A stretch of 39,572 nucleotides of DNA from an uncultured Oscillospiraceae bacterium (GTDB lineage Bacteria > Bacillota > Clostridia > Oscillospirales > Ruminococcaceae): contig CAJTZM010000016.1 in assembly GCA_910583935.1 (NCBI GenBank), positions 1 through 39,572 on the forward strand, written 5' to 3'. Every line of letters begins with the position of its first letter. Positions within the stretch are counted from its first letter, which is position 1. A program made the position numbers and the translations under genes. A model generated the notes under the pieces. It ran no database searches. It had not been told where the DNA came from and saw nothing but the letters and a program-made list of their open reading frames with translations. Of the stretch, positions 1 through 8,415 are shown one piece after another.

Positions 1-702
1 AGCCGGTGCGGGGGGCGCCGGTGCCTCCGGTGCGGGGGCCGGCGCCGCAGCCGGATGGATATTCTCCAAATTCTCTTGCTGATTGCCGATTACCTGGCCG
101 GCAATTTCTTTCACCAATTCACGATCCAAAATGCTGGCGAAATTCGTATCCATAACATTTTCAATCGTCAGCTGGAAGGAAACCGCGACAATCTCATCGC
201 CCTCTTTTACATTTACCGCTTCGCTGTAGCTGCTTTCCGACCCAACAACGCTGGCCTCGGGTGTGGAAATATTGACAACGCGCCCCAGTAAATCCGAAAG
301 CGCGGTTGCGGAAGCGCCCATCATCTGGTTCATAACTTCACAGGCGGCGCTCATGCTCAGCTCGTCGAACACAAAATCATCGCTGGGCGGATCTGTATTT
401 CCCATCAGCAGGTTTAGGATGATCTGCATGTCTTGCTGACGGAAAATCATGACGTTTGAACCGGAAATTCCCTCGACATAGCCGATCTTAACAAGAATGG
501 CAGGCTCTAAAGCGGCATAGTCCATAGTACTGAATTTCCGAACCTCCACGGTGGGGGTGGAAATGATTACCTGCTTATCCAGCATCGTAGAGATCGCCGT
601 GGCTGCCGAACCCATGCTGATATTTAAGATCTCTCCAATTGTATCGACTTCCAGGTTCGTGAGAAAACCATTCCCATCTACTGGTTGGTTACGTTCTTCC
701 AT
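1..702 (-). CDS. fliY: Flagellar motor switch phosphatase FliY (3' part outside window)
   Basis: Partial gene: 234 codons are visible and the reading frame runs off the left edge. Two CheC-type phosphatase motifs are intact. The first has D-x3-E-x2-N followed by 22 residues and P (residues about 19-49). The second has S-x3-E-x2-N with the same spacing to P. FliY proteins dephosphorylate CheY-P at the switch complex and carry a C-terminal FliN (SpoA) domain, which would lie beyond the edge. The last visible segment is an Ala/Pro linker. The start ATG at 702 has AGGAG six bases upstream and overlaps the end of fliM by 25 bases, so the two are probably translationally coupled. The N-terminus is short and lacks the DALL-type CheY-binding peptide seen in Bacillus FliY. 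Confidence 0.93.
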   Translation of the reverse strand, partial: MEERNQPVDGNGFLTNLEVDTIGEILNISMGSAATAISTMLDKQVIISTPTVEVRKFSTMDYAALEPAILVKIGYVEGISGSNVMIFRQQDMQIILNLLMGNTDPPSDDFVFDELSMSAACEVMNQMMGASATALSDLLGRVVNISTPEASVVGSESSYSEAVNVKEGDEIVAVSFQLTIENVMDTNFASILDRELVKEIAGQVIGNQQENLENIHPAAAPAPAPEAPAPPAPA

Positions 703-1703
703 TGGATCTCCTCATCTCCATTATTTACTATATTTTGCAGCTTAATCGCCTTTTTCTTCCTGGTTTCACCCAATTTCGCTGTAAACCACGGAACCCGGTC
801 AATGGTGACGGTTATATCACTGTTGATGGATTTATTAAGCGGAATCACATCATCCGGCTGCAGCTGAACAATATCCTTTAAAGACATCTTAAATTCATCG
901 AACACCGCTCGGATTTCCATGTTCGAAGCGCACACGCTTTCCAAAATCACGCGCTTTTTGGCTTCTTCCTTTTCAGGATCCTTCCGCTTATTGGAATGTG
1001 TATACCGCAGGTTGAAGGTATCGATTACCTGCTCTAAAAATTCCGCGGGAATACAGATACTTAAAGAACCGCTTAAATGATCCCCCAGCTTGATGGTCAT
1101 CATGACTATCACAACGATATCCTCTGGGGCAAATACCTGTAAAAGACGCGGGTTTGTCTCGAGATTGCTGAGCCTTGCCGCTACCTCAAAATGATTGTTC
1201 CAGGTATCCTCCAAGCGCTGGGTAATACTGGTCAGCACATTGGTGAGAATGGCGATTTCGATGTCGGTATAGTCCCGGTCATAGTCAATTCCCGTACCCG
1301 GACCGCCCAGCACCCGATCCACCAGATAAAAGCCAACCGACGTCGGAATATCCATCATCATGCGGGCGTCGTCAAAGTGTTTGTTTTCCGGCTTCATCTC
1401 GACCATACCGATCAATGCTGAATCCGGCAAGGCGTTGTTGTATTCGTAATAGCGCTGCTCCTCGATATTCGATACCTCGATTTCACAGACCGTTCGCAAA
1501 AGACCTGAAAAGTAGGGCGCCAGCATACGGGAAAAGGTTTCGTGCAGGCTGTCCAACGATTTTAGCTGCTCTTTTGTGAATTTTTTCGGTGATTTGAAAT
1601 CGTATTCCCGAACCTTTCTGGTTTCTTCTTCGACGTGAACCTCTCCAGAATTCATCTTTTGGAGGAGCGCATCAATTTGGCTTTGTGACAGTTGCTCCGG
1701 CAT
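678..1703 (-). CDS. fliM: Flagellar motor switch protein FliM
   Basis: 341 residues, the usual FliM length. The N-terminus carries the CheY-P-binding peptide (LSQSQIDALLQKM, residues 5-17). The middle domain has the conserved segment around EVSNIEEQRYYEY and the GPGTGIDYDRDYTDIE region that contacts FliG. The C-terminal SpoA-like domain ends in a Lys-rich stretch. FliM forms the body of the C-ring and receives the chemotaxis signal. The start at 1703 follows a strong AGGAGGGAGG site. The gene sits 23 bases downstream of motB, with no fliL between them. Confidence 0.96.
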   Translation of the reverse strand: MPEQLSQSQIDALLQKMNSGEVHVEEETRKVREYDFKSPKKFTKEQLKSLDSLHETFSRMLAPYFSGLLRTVCEIEVSNIEEQRYYEYNNALPDSALIGMVEMKPENKHFDDARMMMDIPTSVGFYLVDRVLGGPGTGIDYDRDYTDIEIAILTNVLTSITQRLEDTWNNHFEVAARLSNLETNPRLLQVFAPEDIVVIVMMTIKLGDHLSGSLSICIPAEFLEQVIDTFNLRYTHSNKRKDPEKEEAKKRVILESVCASNMEIRAVFDEFKMSLKDIVQLQPDDVIPLNKSINSDITVTIDRVPWFTAKLGETRKKKAIKLQNIVNNGDEEIQWKNVTNQ

Positions 1704-1726
1704 ATCCTCCCTCCTTTGATCTTAGC

Positions 1727-2680
1727 TTATGAATTTCCGGTATTGTCTGGAGAAACCGGGGGTTCCTGCGGCGTTTCTGGCGTCTCTGGCGGCGTCTGCG
1801 GAGACTCTGGTGGGGCTCCCTGCGGAGTATCCGGCGAAAGGGCCTCTAATGCGCCGCCGGATTTCGGGAACTGCGCGGGATCAAACAGGCTGGCCAATTC
1901 ATCGTTCATCGAATTGTTCGCCCCTTCTCCCGCATCTCGGATAATCGTAATATCTACCCGGCGGTTCTGCTCGCGCCCCTCCGGCGTATCGTTAGAGGCA
2001 ACCGGATAGTTTTTTCCATATCCCATGGGCCTGAGCTTCTGCGGCGTGATCTGCTTTTGCTCTTCGAGATAGATCGCCACATTGCTCGCTCTCTCGCTGG
2101 AAAGCATCCAGTCGGAAACCGCGTAATTGTCCTGCTCAACATCGGCCGTATGGCCGTTAATGCTGATAATATAAATCTGATCCTCTACATTGTGCAGGCA
2201 GTCTCCCACAAAGCCCAATATTTCAACAGCAGTGGGAAGAAGATTATATTTATCGGGGCTAAAGAAAAGATTGTTCTGAAAACGGATGTAGACCACGTTT
2301 TCACCGTCGGTGCTGACCTCTACCGAACTGCCTAAATTGTTCTCTTCAATATAAGACTGAAGGTATAAAAACAAATCGTCAAAATCCTCCGGCAAAGTGG
2401 AGTTTTCCTGTAACTGCGTCATTCCATCCGGGGGCTGCCCAACACTATCGTTCGGGATTGGCCCATCTCCCGGCTGAACCTGGTTGGGATCGATAACAAC
2501 AATCTGCGCCGTGTCATTTCCAGGATGCATAAAGGCTTTGACAAACTGCTCCCATTTTTCCGCGTTGACCTCGGAAAAGCTGAGCAAAAGCACAAAAAAG
2601 CAAAGCAGAAGGGTTACCATGTCTGAATATGTATTCATCCACGAATCGCCGCCGCCTTCTTCCTGCGGCCGTTTTTTCAT
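1727..2680 (-). CDS. motB: Flagellar stator protein MotB
   Basis: 317 residues. A single membrane segment (about 20-36) begins with the stator motif W14...Y18-S-D20, where D20 is the expected ion-carrying aspartate. The segment reads LLLCFFVLLLSFSE, which looks closer to PomB (sodium type) than to enteric MotB. A periplasmic-side OmpA/MotB peptidoglycan-binding domain follows, with NGHTAD, SERASNVAIYL and the closing EGREQNRRVDI motif. The last 40 residues are a Pro/Glu/Thr-rich tail. It works with MotA (the next gene upstream, 27 bases away) to anchor the stator to the wall. Confidence 0.95.
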   Translation of the reverse strand: MKKRPQEEGGGDSWMNTYSDMVTLLLCFFVLLLSFSEVNAEKWEQFVKAFMHPGNDTAQIVVIDPNQVQPGDGPIPNDSVGQPPDGMTQLQENSTLPEDFDDLFLYLQSYIEENNLGSSVEVSTDGENVVYIRFQNNLFFSPDKYNLLPTAVEILGFVGDCLHNVEDQIYIISINGHTADVEQDNYAVSDWMLSSERASNVAIYLEEQKQITPQKLRPMGYGKNYPVASNDTPEGREQNRRVDITIIRDAGEGANNSMNDELASLFDPAQFPKSGGALEALSPDTPQGAPPESPQTPPETPETPQEPPVSPDNTGNS

Positions 2681-2707
2681 TGCTGTTCCTCTCCTTTCCG
2701 CCGGTGA

Positions 2708-3529
2708 TTATTTCTCGGCATTTTCTCCTCCGGACTTATTGCCTCCCGGAAGACCTTTCTTCATTAAATAGCCTGGGATCAGCTGAGTAAGCTTTTCCTC
2801 AATAAAGGTCGGGTTATCGCCTGCCTGGATGGATTCAACCCCTTCGGCAACGATCAGCTTGCACAGGTATTCCTCCTCGTGCCGAATCTTCAGCTTATTG
2901 GAAATCGGGGTAAAAATACAGTTGGCCAAAACCGATCCGTAAAAGGTGGTAACCAAGGCCAACGCCATGGCCGGCGGGATTGCGTCCGGGTCGCTGAGCT
3001 TTTTCATCAGGTTAATCAGGCCCATCAAGGTACCAATCATACCAAAGGCCGGACCGTATGCGGCGGCCTTATCGTAAAAAGCCCGATCCTGCGCATGACG
3101 CTCGTCCAAATAATCCAGCTCTTTTTCCAAAAGCTGCTTGACCTTTTCCGGCTCTACCGCGTCCACCACTAGCATCATACTGTTTTTTAAGAACGTGTCT
3201 TTTGTCTCCTCCAGCTTGCTCTCCAAGGAAAGCAGGCCGTTGATACGCGCTTCCTTTGCCAAATCCACGATCTGCGCGATATATTCCCTTGGATTATACT
3301 TTGTGGGAAACATGACGATTTTTAAATGCTTCCCGATCTTTGTAAAGTTTTTCAGAGGGAAAGAGATCATCAAGGCCGCGATAACGCCGCCCAATACAAC
3401 CGCAATACTGGCGGGATCAAAAAAGTTACCCAGATTGTCTACAACAAAACCAGCCTCGCTGTCAAACAAAATACCAAATAGAATGGTACCGATGACAACA
3501 ACCAGGCCCAATATCGACATTATATCCAT
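2708..3529 (-). CDS. motA: Flagellar stator protein MotA
   Basis: 273 residues with the four-helix MotA layout: TM1 about 4-22, TM2 about 38-57, a cytoplasmic loop 60-150, then TM3 and TM4 about 157-207. The FliG-contacting loop holds the pattern EARINGLLSLE with R95 and E103 eight residues apart, as in E. coli MotA R90/E98. The TM3 proline is in AAAYGPAFGMIGTLMGL. The N-terminus MDIMSILGLV resembles PomA. The start lies two bases after the flbD stop, with an AAAGG site inside the flbD end, so translation is probably coupled. Confidence 0.96.
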   Translation of the reverse strand: MDIMSILGLVVVIGTILFGILFDSEAGFVVDNLGNFFDPASIAVVLGGVIAALMISFPLKNFTKIGKHLKIVMFPTKYNPREYIAQIVDLAKEARINGLLSLESKLEETKDTFLKNSMMLVVDAVEPEKVKQLLEKELDYLDERHAQDRAFYDKAAAYGPAFGMIGTLMGLINLMKKLSDPDAIPPAMALALVTTFYGSVLANCIFTPISNKLKIRHEEEYLCKLIVAEGVESIQAGDNPTFIEEKLTQLIPGYLMKKGLPGGNKSGGENAEK

Positions 3530-3531
3530 TG

Positions 3532-3750
3532 TTATTCATCCTTTACCTTTATTCTATCTAAGATATTCTCTTCAAAGATCTGACGGTGATATTCAATTGT
3601 TTTGTTAATTACCTCCTGCATCGATTCTTTCACAATGTGAATTTTCCCGTTTGTCAGTAAAATGATTGTGTCAGGGCTTTCTGAAATCGTTTCAATCAAA
3701 TTGCAGTTGAGCGCGAAAACCTCGCCCTTCAAGTTGTTTAAAATGATCAT
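3532..3750 (-). CDS. flbD: FlbD/SwrD family flagellar protein
   Basis: 72 residues, typical for the family. The family signature is visible as MIILNNLKGEVFALN, then LIETISESPDTIILLTNGK and VKES. Bacillus SwrD (YlzI) supports stator power for swarming. The position between flgE and motA is standard for Clostridia and Bacilli. The start at 3750 was chosen over a longer frame (from 3816) because an AGAGG site lies six bases upstream and the protein then begins at the conserved MI residues. The longer form would run through a strong hairpin. Confidence 0.9.
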   Translation of the reverse strand: MIILNNLKGEVFALNCNLIETISESPDTIILLTNGKIHIVKESMQEVINKTIEYHRQIFEENILDRIKVKDE

Positions 3751-3777
3751 ACAAAACCTCTTTTCTCTCATGATTCC

Positions 3778-3844
3778 TGCCAGAGGAATGCCGGAATCCT
3801 TGCAGGATTTCGGCATTCCTCTGGCAGCGACCGGGATCGCTGCC
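3778..3844 (-). other. Tandem overlapping hairpins between flgE and flbD
   Basis: A 22-base arm (3778-3799) pairs with 3805-3826 with one mismatch and a five-base loop. A second perfect 8-base stem (3823-3830 with 3837-3844) shares four bases with it, so the two structures exclude each other. On the transcribed strand the small stem comes first, directly after the flgE stop. No clear U-run follows the large stem. It is likely an mRNA-processing, stability or partial-attenuation element inside the operon. Confidence 0.6.
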
Positions 3845-3855
3845 AGCCTATAGGC

Positions 3856-5517
3856 TTATCGTTTCAGGTTAATGAGCTCCTCCAGCATGGTGTCGGAAAC
3901 GGTAATCAGACGGGAGCAAGCCTGGAATCCTCTCTGGGTTACGATCATATCCGAGAATTCCTGCGCCAGGTCCACGTTGGACATTTCCAAGCTGCTGTTT
4001 TTGATTTTGCCGGTTCCGTCCTCGCCGGCGATGGCCAGCTTAGCCGGGCCGGAGTTGGCTGTTTCGGTAAAATAGGTATTACCTGACTGCATCAGGCCCG
4101 CCGCGTTGCCAAAGGTGGCAAGGTCAATGCGGCCCAGGGTCTGCAAGCCCGCGGCGGAGGTACCTACGATGGTGCCGTCGGCGCCGATGGAAATACCGGT
4201 CAGATTGCCGATGCCCTGCTCGGTGAATTCGGTACCGCCGGTCAGGGTAAAGGTCGATTTGCCCAAGCCCAGGTTCTGGGTGGGCTTGCTGGCGGTCGCC
4301 TCGCCGATGACTGCCTCGCCGGCGGCAACGGCTGCATCAATCTTGGTTGCGTTGGGGTAGGACAGGGTAATGGTGTCGTTGGCGGTACCGGTGCCGCCCT
4401 GAAGCATAACCGTATTGCCGCCGGAGGAGGTTTCCGCCCGCTCCTGGCTGATGAATCCGGTATACTCGGTGGTATCGGTGGTCAGCGTAACGACATACCC
4501 TTCCGGAGTCGGAGGTGTGGTCGTATCATCCGCCGCCTGTTTTTCCACCTTCACCTTGGTTTCGCCTTCGCCGGAGAACATCAGGCCGGTGCCCGCCACC
4601 TTAAAGCCCTCCAGGAAAATGCCGTTGGGAAGCGCCGGATCCAGCTCCAAGCTGCCGCCGTCGTACGCGGCGCTGGAGGTTTCAACAATCTGCGCACCGG
4701 TCAAAGAAACCGTTCCGTTCTCAAAGGGGTCCGGCTCCAGGGTGAAGACAAAGTCGCCGCCCGGATGCGGGCCGCCGTAGGAATCGGTAATCGCCTTATT
4801 GATCTCCTCCTGCAGCTCGCTCATGCTGGAGAAGGTTGCGTTGGCGTTTAATTTAATGTTGATCACCGAGCTGGTGCTGTCCGTAACAGCCAGAACCTTT
4901 TGTCCATCGGGCATATCGGTGGCCTTCGTGAAGGTGAAGCCCACATTGGCCGCCTTGTTCTGGTTGGTAGAGGAAATGGTCAGCAGCTTGCCGCTGATCT
5001 CCTGCTGTACTTCTGCCACGCTGGCCTGAACCGGATCCACCGTGATAATGATTTTGTTGCTGCCGGGGTCGATGCTGTCCAGCTTGCCGTTGGTCGCGCT
5101 GGTACCCAGCACAAAGTTACCATTGGAATCAACCAGCGCACCGGTGGCGGGGTCGATATCCAGCATACCGGCTTTGGTATAGAAGACGTTGCCGTCCGGG
5201 TCCATAACCTGGAAAAAGCCTTCGCCGGTAATGCAGACGTCCAGCGGATTTCCGGTAGAGGTCATAGAGGACTGACCCATCATCAAATCGACGCTGGCCA
5301 GCTGCGAGCCGTAACCGATCATCGACGGGTTAATACCGCCGCGGGTTGCCGTACCGGCAGAAGCGCCTCGGATTTGCTGGTAGTATACGTCGCGAAAGGT
5401 AGCGCGGCTGGATTTAAAGCCATAGGTACTCGAGTTCGCGATGTTGTTACCGATAACGTCCATTCTGCTCTGATTGGATTTCATACCGGCTACGCCAGAA
5501 TACATTGATCTAACCAT
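3856..5517 (-). CDS. flgE: Flagellar hook protein FlgE
   Basis: 553 residues. The N-terminal D0 rod/hook segment (MVRSMYSGVAGMKS, then IGNNIANSSTYGFK) and the C-terminal coiled segment (NVDLAQEFSDMIVTQRGFQACSR, ending TMLEELINLKR) are diagnostic of hook protein. The N-proximal conserved block GNPLDVCITGEGFFQV is also present. The central part (about 170-470) is a variable, Thr/Ala/Gly-rich surface domain. This makes the protein longer than the roughly 400 residues of E. coli FlgE. The ATG at 5517 follows GGAAGGGAG. FlgE forms the universal joint, capped by FlgD encoded just upstream. Confidence 0.95.
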   Translation of the reverse strand: MVRSMYSGVAGMKSNQSRMDVIGNNIANSSTYGFKSSRATFRDVYYQQIRGASAGTATRGGINPSMIGYGSQLASVDLMMGQSSMTSTGNPLDVCITGEGFFQVMDPDGNVFYTKAGMLDIDPATGALVDSNGNFVLGTSATNGKLDSIDPGSNKIIITVDPVQASVAEVQQEISGKLLTISSTNQNKAANVGFTFTKATDMPDGQKVLAVTDSTSSVINIKLNANATFSSMSELQEEINKAITDSYGGPHPGGDFVFTLEPDPFENGTVSLTGAQIVETSSAAYDGGSLELDPALPNGIFLEGFKVAGTGLMFSGEGETKVKVEKQAADDTTTPPTPEGYVVTLTTDTTEYTGFISQERAETSSGGNTVMLQGGTGTANDTITLSYPNATKIDAAVAAGEAVIGEATASKPTQNLGLGKSTFTLTGGTEFTEQGIGNLTGISIGADGTIVGTSAAGLQTLGRIDLATFGNAAGLMQSGNTYFTETANSGPAKLAIAGEDGTGKIKNSSLEMSNVDLAQEFSDMIVTQRGFQACSRLITVSDTMLEELINLKR

Positions 5518-5546
5518 TTTCTAAAATTGCTCCCTTCCGGGACCGT

Positions 5547-5574
5547 ACAGGCTTATCCATCATTCAAAGCCTGT
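5547..5574 (-). other. Intercistronic hairpin before flgE
   Basis: A perfect 8-base stem (5547-5554 with 5567-5574) lies in the 77-base gap upstream of the flgE ribosome binding site. No U-run follows, so it is not a terminator. It may affect stability of the flgE part of the message. Confidence 0.35.
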
Positions 5575-5594
5575 TGACCTCCTTTTCGGTCCAG

Positions 5595-5987
5595 TCAAAA
5601 AATTACGGCCCCACTAATGTTTGTAATTGCTTTTCCATCTGTTTCCCGTCCGTCGAGAGCGGTAATGACCCGGCCGTTTTTCGCGTTCACAATAAACGCC
5701 GAGCCGTCTATTAAAATCAGCGCATCGTCCATTCCCTTGTCCCGCGCGATTTTCAAACCCTCGTTCAATTTTTCCAAGCCCGCCTGGGTCAGTTGGATCT
5801 CCCTGGCTGCAACCCGCTGGGCCGCATGCTTGGAAAAAGAGATGTCCTGCGTCTGCGCTGTCCGTTCCAAAACCTGCTGGAAGGAAACCGCCTCTTTTGC
5901 CCGTCCCTTTGGTTGGGCCGCAGGCGCTACCGGGATTCCTGTGGTTACGGCAATATTCAATCTGCTGCGTACCAACAGATCTTCCAT
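5595..5987 (-). CDS. TIGR02530-type flagellar operon protein
   Basis: 130 residues. It matches the small family found next to flgD/flgE in Firmicutes: FSKHAAQRVAAREIQLT, then LEKLNEGLKIARDKGMDDALILIDGSAFIV, then a terminal TNISGAVIF. The biochemical role of the family is not established; conservation beside hook genes suggests a hook-assembly helper. The ATG at 5987 has a GGAGTGAGG site upstream. It lies between flgD and flgE, its usual location. Confidence 0.85.
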   Translation of the reverse strand: MEDLLVRSRLNIAVTTGIPVAPAAQPKGRAKEAVSFQQVLERTAQTQDISFSKHAAQRVAAREIQLTQAGLEKLNEGLKIARDKGMDDALILIDGSAFIVNAKNGRVITALDGRETDGKAITNISGAVIF

Positions 5988-6055
5988 AACCTCACTCCTT
6001 TTGTGTTTTCATCCGTTTTCCTGGGCGTCCCTGCCCATTCCTGCCGGAAGTATTT

Positions 6056-6829
6056 TTACCAGATAAAAGCAGACGCCTTGTCGCTTTCCTCCTCGTCGGG
6101 AAGCTCCTCTTCTACGTAATCGCCCACTTCCAACACATCCTCCAGCGGGTACCAGGTTCCATCCACGCGGATACGGTATTTTCCGTCTTCGGTCGAATAT
6201 CTTTCCACAACGCCTGTGTACTTGCTGGTCGGCTCGCCCTTATCGTCCCGCTGCCGCACCGTAACCTCTTTGCCCATCAAGGACTGCATGTACTCCACCT
6301 TGGCTGGGTCACTGGCGCCCGGGTTCTTATCGCCGGAACCGGAAGCGGACGACGCGCCGTTGATCTCCATGATCTGCTCTAGGGTAAACTTTGTGCCGTT
6401 TACATAAATCGTATATTCGTTATCGACCAGGGAAACCTTTTGTACCGCGCCAACCTCTTTTTGCAGCTCTCCGGAAACGCTGAATTTCGCCGCCGTTACA
6501 TTTTTGCCGACCAAAGACATCACGTAGTTTGTCTTCATATAGGTGGCCATGTCCTGCATCTGCTGCATGGTTGCGAACTGGGCCAGCTGGGTAACATACT
6601 GGGTATCGTCTACAGGGTTCATAAAATCCTGGTTCTTCAACTGCGCCACCATCAGGGTCAAAAAGTCGTTTACCGAGATGTTATTGCTCTTTTCATCGGT
6701 AAAAACTGCATTCCAAACTTCCTTTTTGGTGGTTTCTTCGCTGCCTTCAACCTCTTCGCCGTTCAATTTGTCCATCCATTGATCACGGTAGCTGTAATTA
6801 CTGCTGCCGCTGACTCCTCCAACCGCCAT
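6056..6829 (-). CDS. flgD: Flagellar hook-capping protein FlgD
   Basis: 257 residues. The conserved N-terminal export/capping block is clear: ISVNDFLTLMVAQLKNQDFMNP, then TQYVTQLAQFATMQQMQ (about 48-95). The C-terminal half has tudor/FnIII-like strands and a closing acidic stretch (about 238-250). FlgD caps the growing hook so that FlgE subunits can assemble. It follows fliK, as in most Firmicute fla/che operons. Confidence 0.95.
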   Translation of the reverse strand: MAVGGVSGSSNYSYRDQWMDKLNGEEVEGSEETTKKEVWNAVFTDEKSNNISVNDFLTLMVAQLKNQDFMNPVDDTQYVTQLAQFATMQQMQDMATYMKTNYVMSLVGKNVTAAKFSVSGELQKEVGAVQKVSLVDNEYTIYVNGTKFTLEQIMEINGASSASGSGDKNPGASDPAKVEYMQSLMGKEVTVRQRDDKGEPTSKYTGVVERYSTEDGKYRIRVDGTWYPLEDVLEVGDYVEEELPDEEESDKASAFIW

Positions 6830-6844
6830 ACTTTTCCTCCTTTC

Positions 6845-7915
6845 TTAAATATAGGTGTCAAGCCCGTCATCCGGCAAAATCTGCTCGACAACGCTTCCAA
6901 AATCGCCGCTTTCCTGCATCTGAGACCGGAAGCTCTGCTGCCACTGCTCGGCGAACTGCTGGCCCGCAAACTGCTGGCTCTGATCGTTCATCGAATTCTG
7001 CGCAGCATATTCGGCGACCCGTCCATCCGGCGTAACCGTTACCTGCTGTACCTCAGCATGCAGGGGACGCAAAGCGTTCTGCAGGCTCAAAACCTCGTCG
7101 GTAATCCATTTCGCCGTCTGCTCGCTGGAAGTAAAGATGCTCAGCGCAATCTTTTCCTTGTTTTCCGAAAGCTTGACCACTACCTCGCCTAAGCCCTCCG
7201 GCTTCAGCCGGACAATAAACTCGTTTTTGCCCTGGGAAATATTTTCCGCAATCCCGGTTTTCAGCTGATCGGCAATCTCCTGCACATCCGTAAGCTCGGC
7301 CAGCTTTTGGGGCGCAACGCTTTCAACGCTTAAAAAACGCCTGGCGTCAACATCGGCCTGCAGACTTTCCACATCCTGCGCTTGGACTGTCTCCTTCGGC
7401 TTTTGGGCCAACAGCTGTCTGGCCTGCCGGAGCGTATCCCCTTCCAGCCGGATGCCGAAGGAAGGCTGCCGCTCCTTCCAGCTATCCTGAAGTACCGTAT
7501 AAAAATCCTTTGCCTCCGCTTTTTCCACCGGCTGCTCAGATTCCTTTTCCTCGGGCTGGACAACAGGATTCTGAAGCGCCGCCACACTGCTGCGGATTCC
7601 TTGGCCTACGCCCTGGATACTCTCTTCCGGCTGCGTGATCTGCTGTATCAGCGGAAGAAGATTCTGGATGTCCGGATTGGCATAGAGCATCTCCGCCATC
7701 ATCTGCATACCCAATTCATTGGCTTTTTCCTGGTCATCCTGCTGAACGCCCGCCAACTGGGAAAGCAGTGAACCGAATCCGTCCTCCTGACCCATCAGCT
7801 GCTGAAAGATCATCGCAAAGGCGTCGCCCTGCGCTTGCTGCCCGGCAGCCATGCCCAGAATGCTTCTCAGGCTTACCTGTGGGGCTGCTGTCTGTACAGC
7901 TGCTATCTGTTCCAT
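6845..7915 (-). CDS. fliK: Flagellar hook-length control protein FliK
   Basis: 356 residues. The C-terminal Flg_hook domain (about 225-310) shows the family pattern FIVRLKPEGLGEVVVKLS followed by a strand-helix segment with an R-PLHAEVQQVTV ending. The N-terminal two thirds is Gln/Glu-rich and low in hydrophobic clusters, as expected for the exported ruler part of FliK. FliK measures hook length and switches export specificity at FlhB. The start ATG is at 7915, 37 bases below fliJ. Confidence 0.9.
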   Translation of the reverse strand: MEQIAAVQTAAPQVSLRSILGMAAGQQAQGDAFAMIFQQLMGQEDGFGSLLSQLAGVQQDDQEKANELGMQMMAEMLYANPDIQNLLPLIQQITQPEESIQGVGQGIRSSVAALQNPVVQPEEKESEQPVEKAEAKDFYTVLQDSWKERQPSFGIRLEGDTLRQARQLLAQKPKETVQAQDVESLQADVDARRFLSVESVAPQKLAELTDVQEIADQLKTGIAENISQGKNEFIVRLKPEGLGEVVVKLSENKEKIALSIFTSSEQTAKWITDEVLSLQNALRPLHAEVQQVTVTPDGRVAEYAAQNSMNDQSQQFAGQQFAEQWQQSFRSQMQESGDFGSVVEQILPDDGLDTYI

Positions 7916-7952
7916 TCTTTCTCACCTCCTTTCAATGGGTAAAATATCTATC

Positions 7953-8402
7953 TCATCCGACATTCTGCCGGCTGAGGCCTAATGTGACGAGCTCCTCAAT
8001 TCGCAGCTCTTCTTCCTTTTGCATATGCTGGCGGTAAGCCTCGTACTGTCTGTCCTGCAGCTTATCCAGCTTGGAAACCTCCTGATTCGCGGCCACTACC
8101 ACCTGCGTTTGGGCAAATACCTTCTTCGCCGCGCGCTGCAAAGCGCTTTCTAAATCCTGCAGCTGCATACGGATATTGGTCAGCTGCACGTTGTAGCCAC
8201 GCACCTCCATAATGGTGCTGCCCTTTTCCTGGGCCTTCAGCATCTGCAAAGAGATGGACTGAAACTCTCTATTCAAATTGTCAATTTTCTGCTGGATTTG
8301 GTCCCGCTCTCCTTTTAAGCGCTGGAGGACCCCCAGCTCCTCATCCAGAATTCGATCCTTATATTCCCGCATATGGCTTAAAGAAAACTGAAATTTTTTC
8401 AT
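7953..8402 (-). CDS. fliJ: Flagellar export stalk/chaperone-escort protein FliJ
   Basis: 149 residues, predicted to be almost wholly coiled coil. The opening FQFSLSHMREYKDRILDEELG fits FliJ, which starts with a short K-F-x-F-x-L motif and a basic helix. FliJ is the gamma-subunit-like stalk of the FliI ATPase and recycles export chaperones. The position directly after fliI is standard. The start has TAGGAG upstream. Confidence 0.88.
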   Translation of the reverse strand: MKKFQFSLSHMREYKDRILDEELGVLQRLKGERDQIQQKIDNLNREFQSISLQMLKAQEKGSTIMEVRGYNVQLTNIRMQLQDLESALQRAAKKVFAQTQVVVAANQEVSKLDKLQDRQYEAYRQHMQKEEELRIEELVTLGLSRQNVG

Positions 8403-8415
8403 AAAAGTCTCCTAA

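Noticed and set aside
4900..5508. Long plus-strand frame antisense to flgE
   Set aside because: Shadow of flgE codon usage; no ribosome binding site and no recognisable protein.
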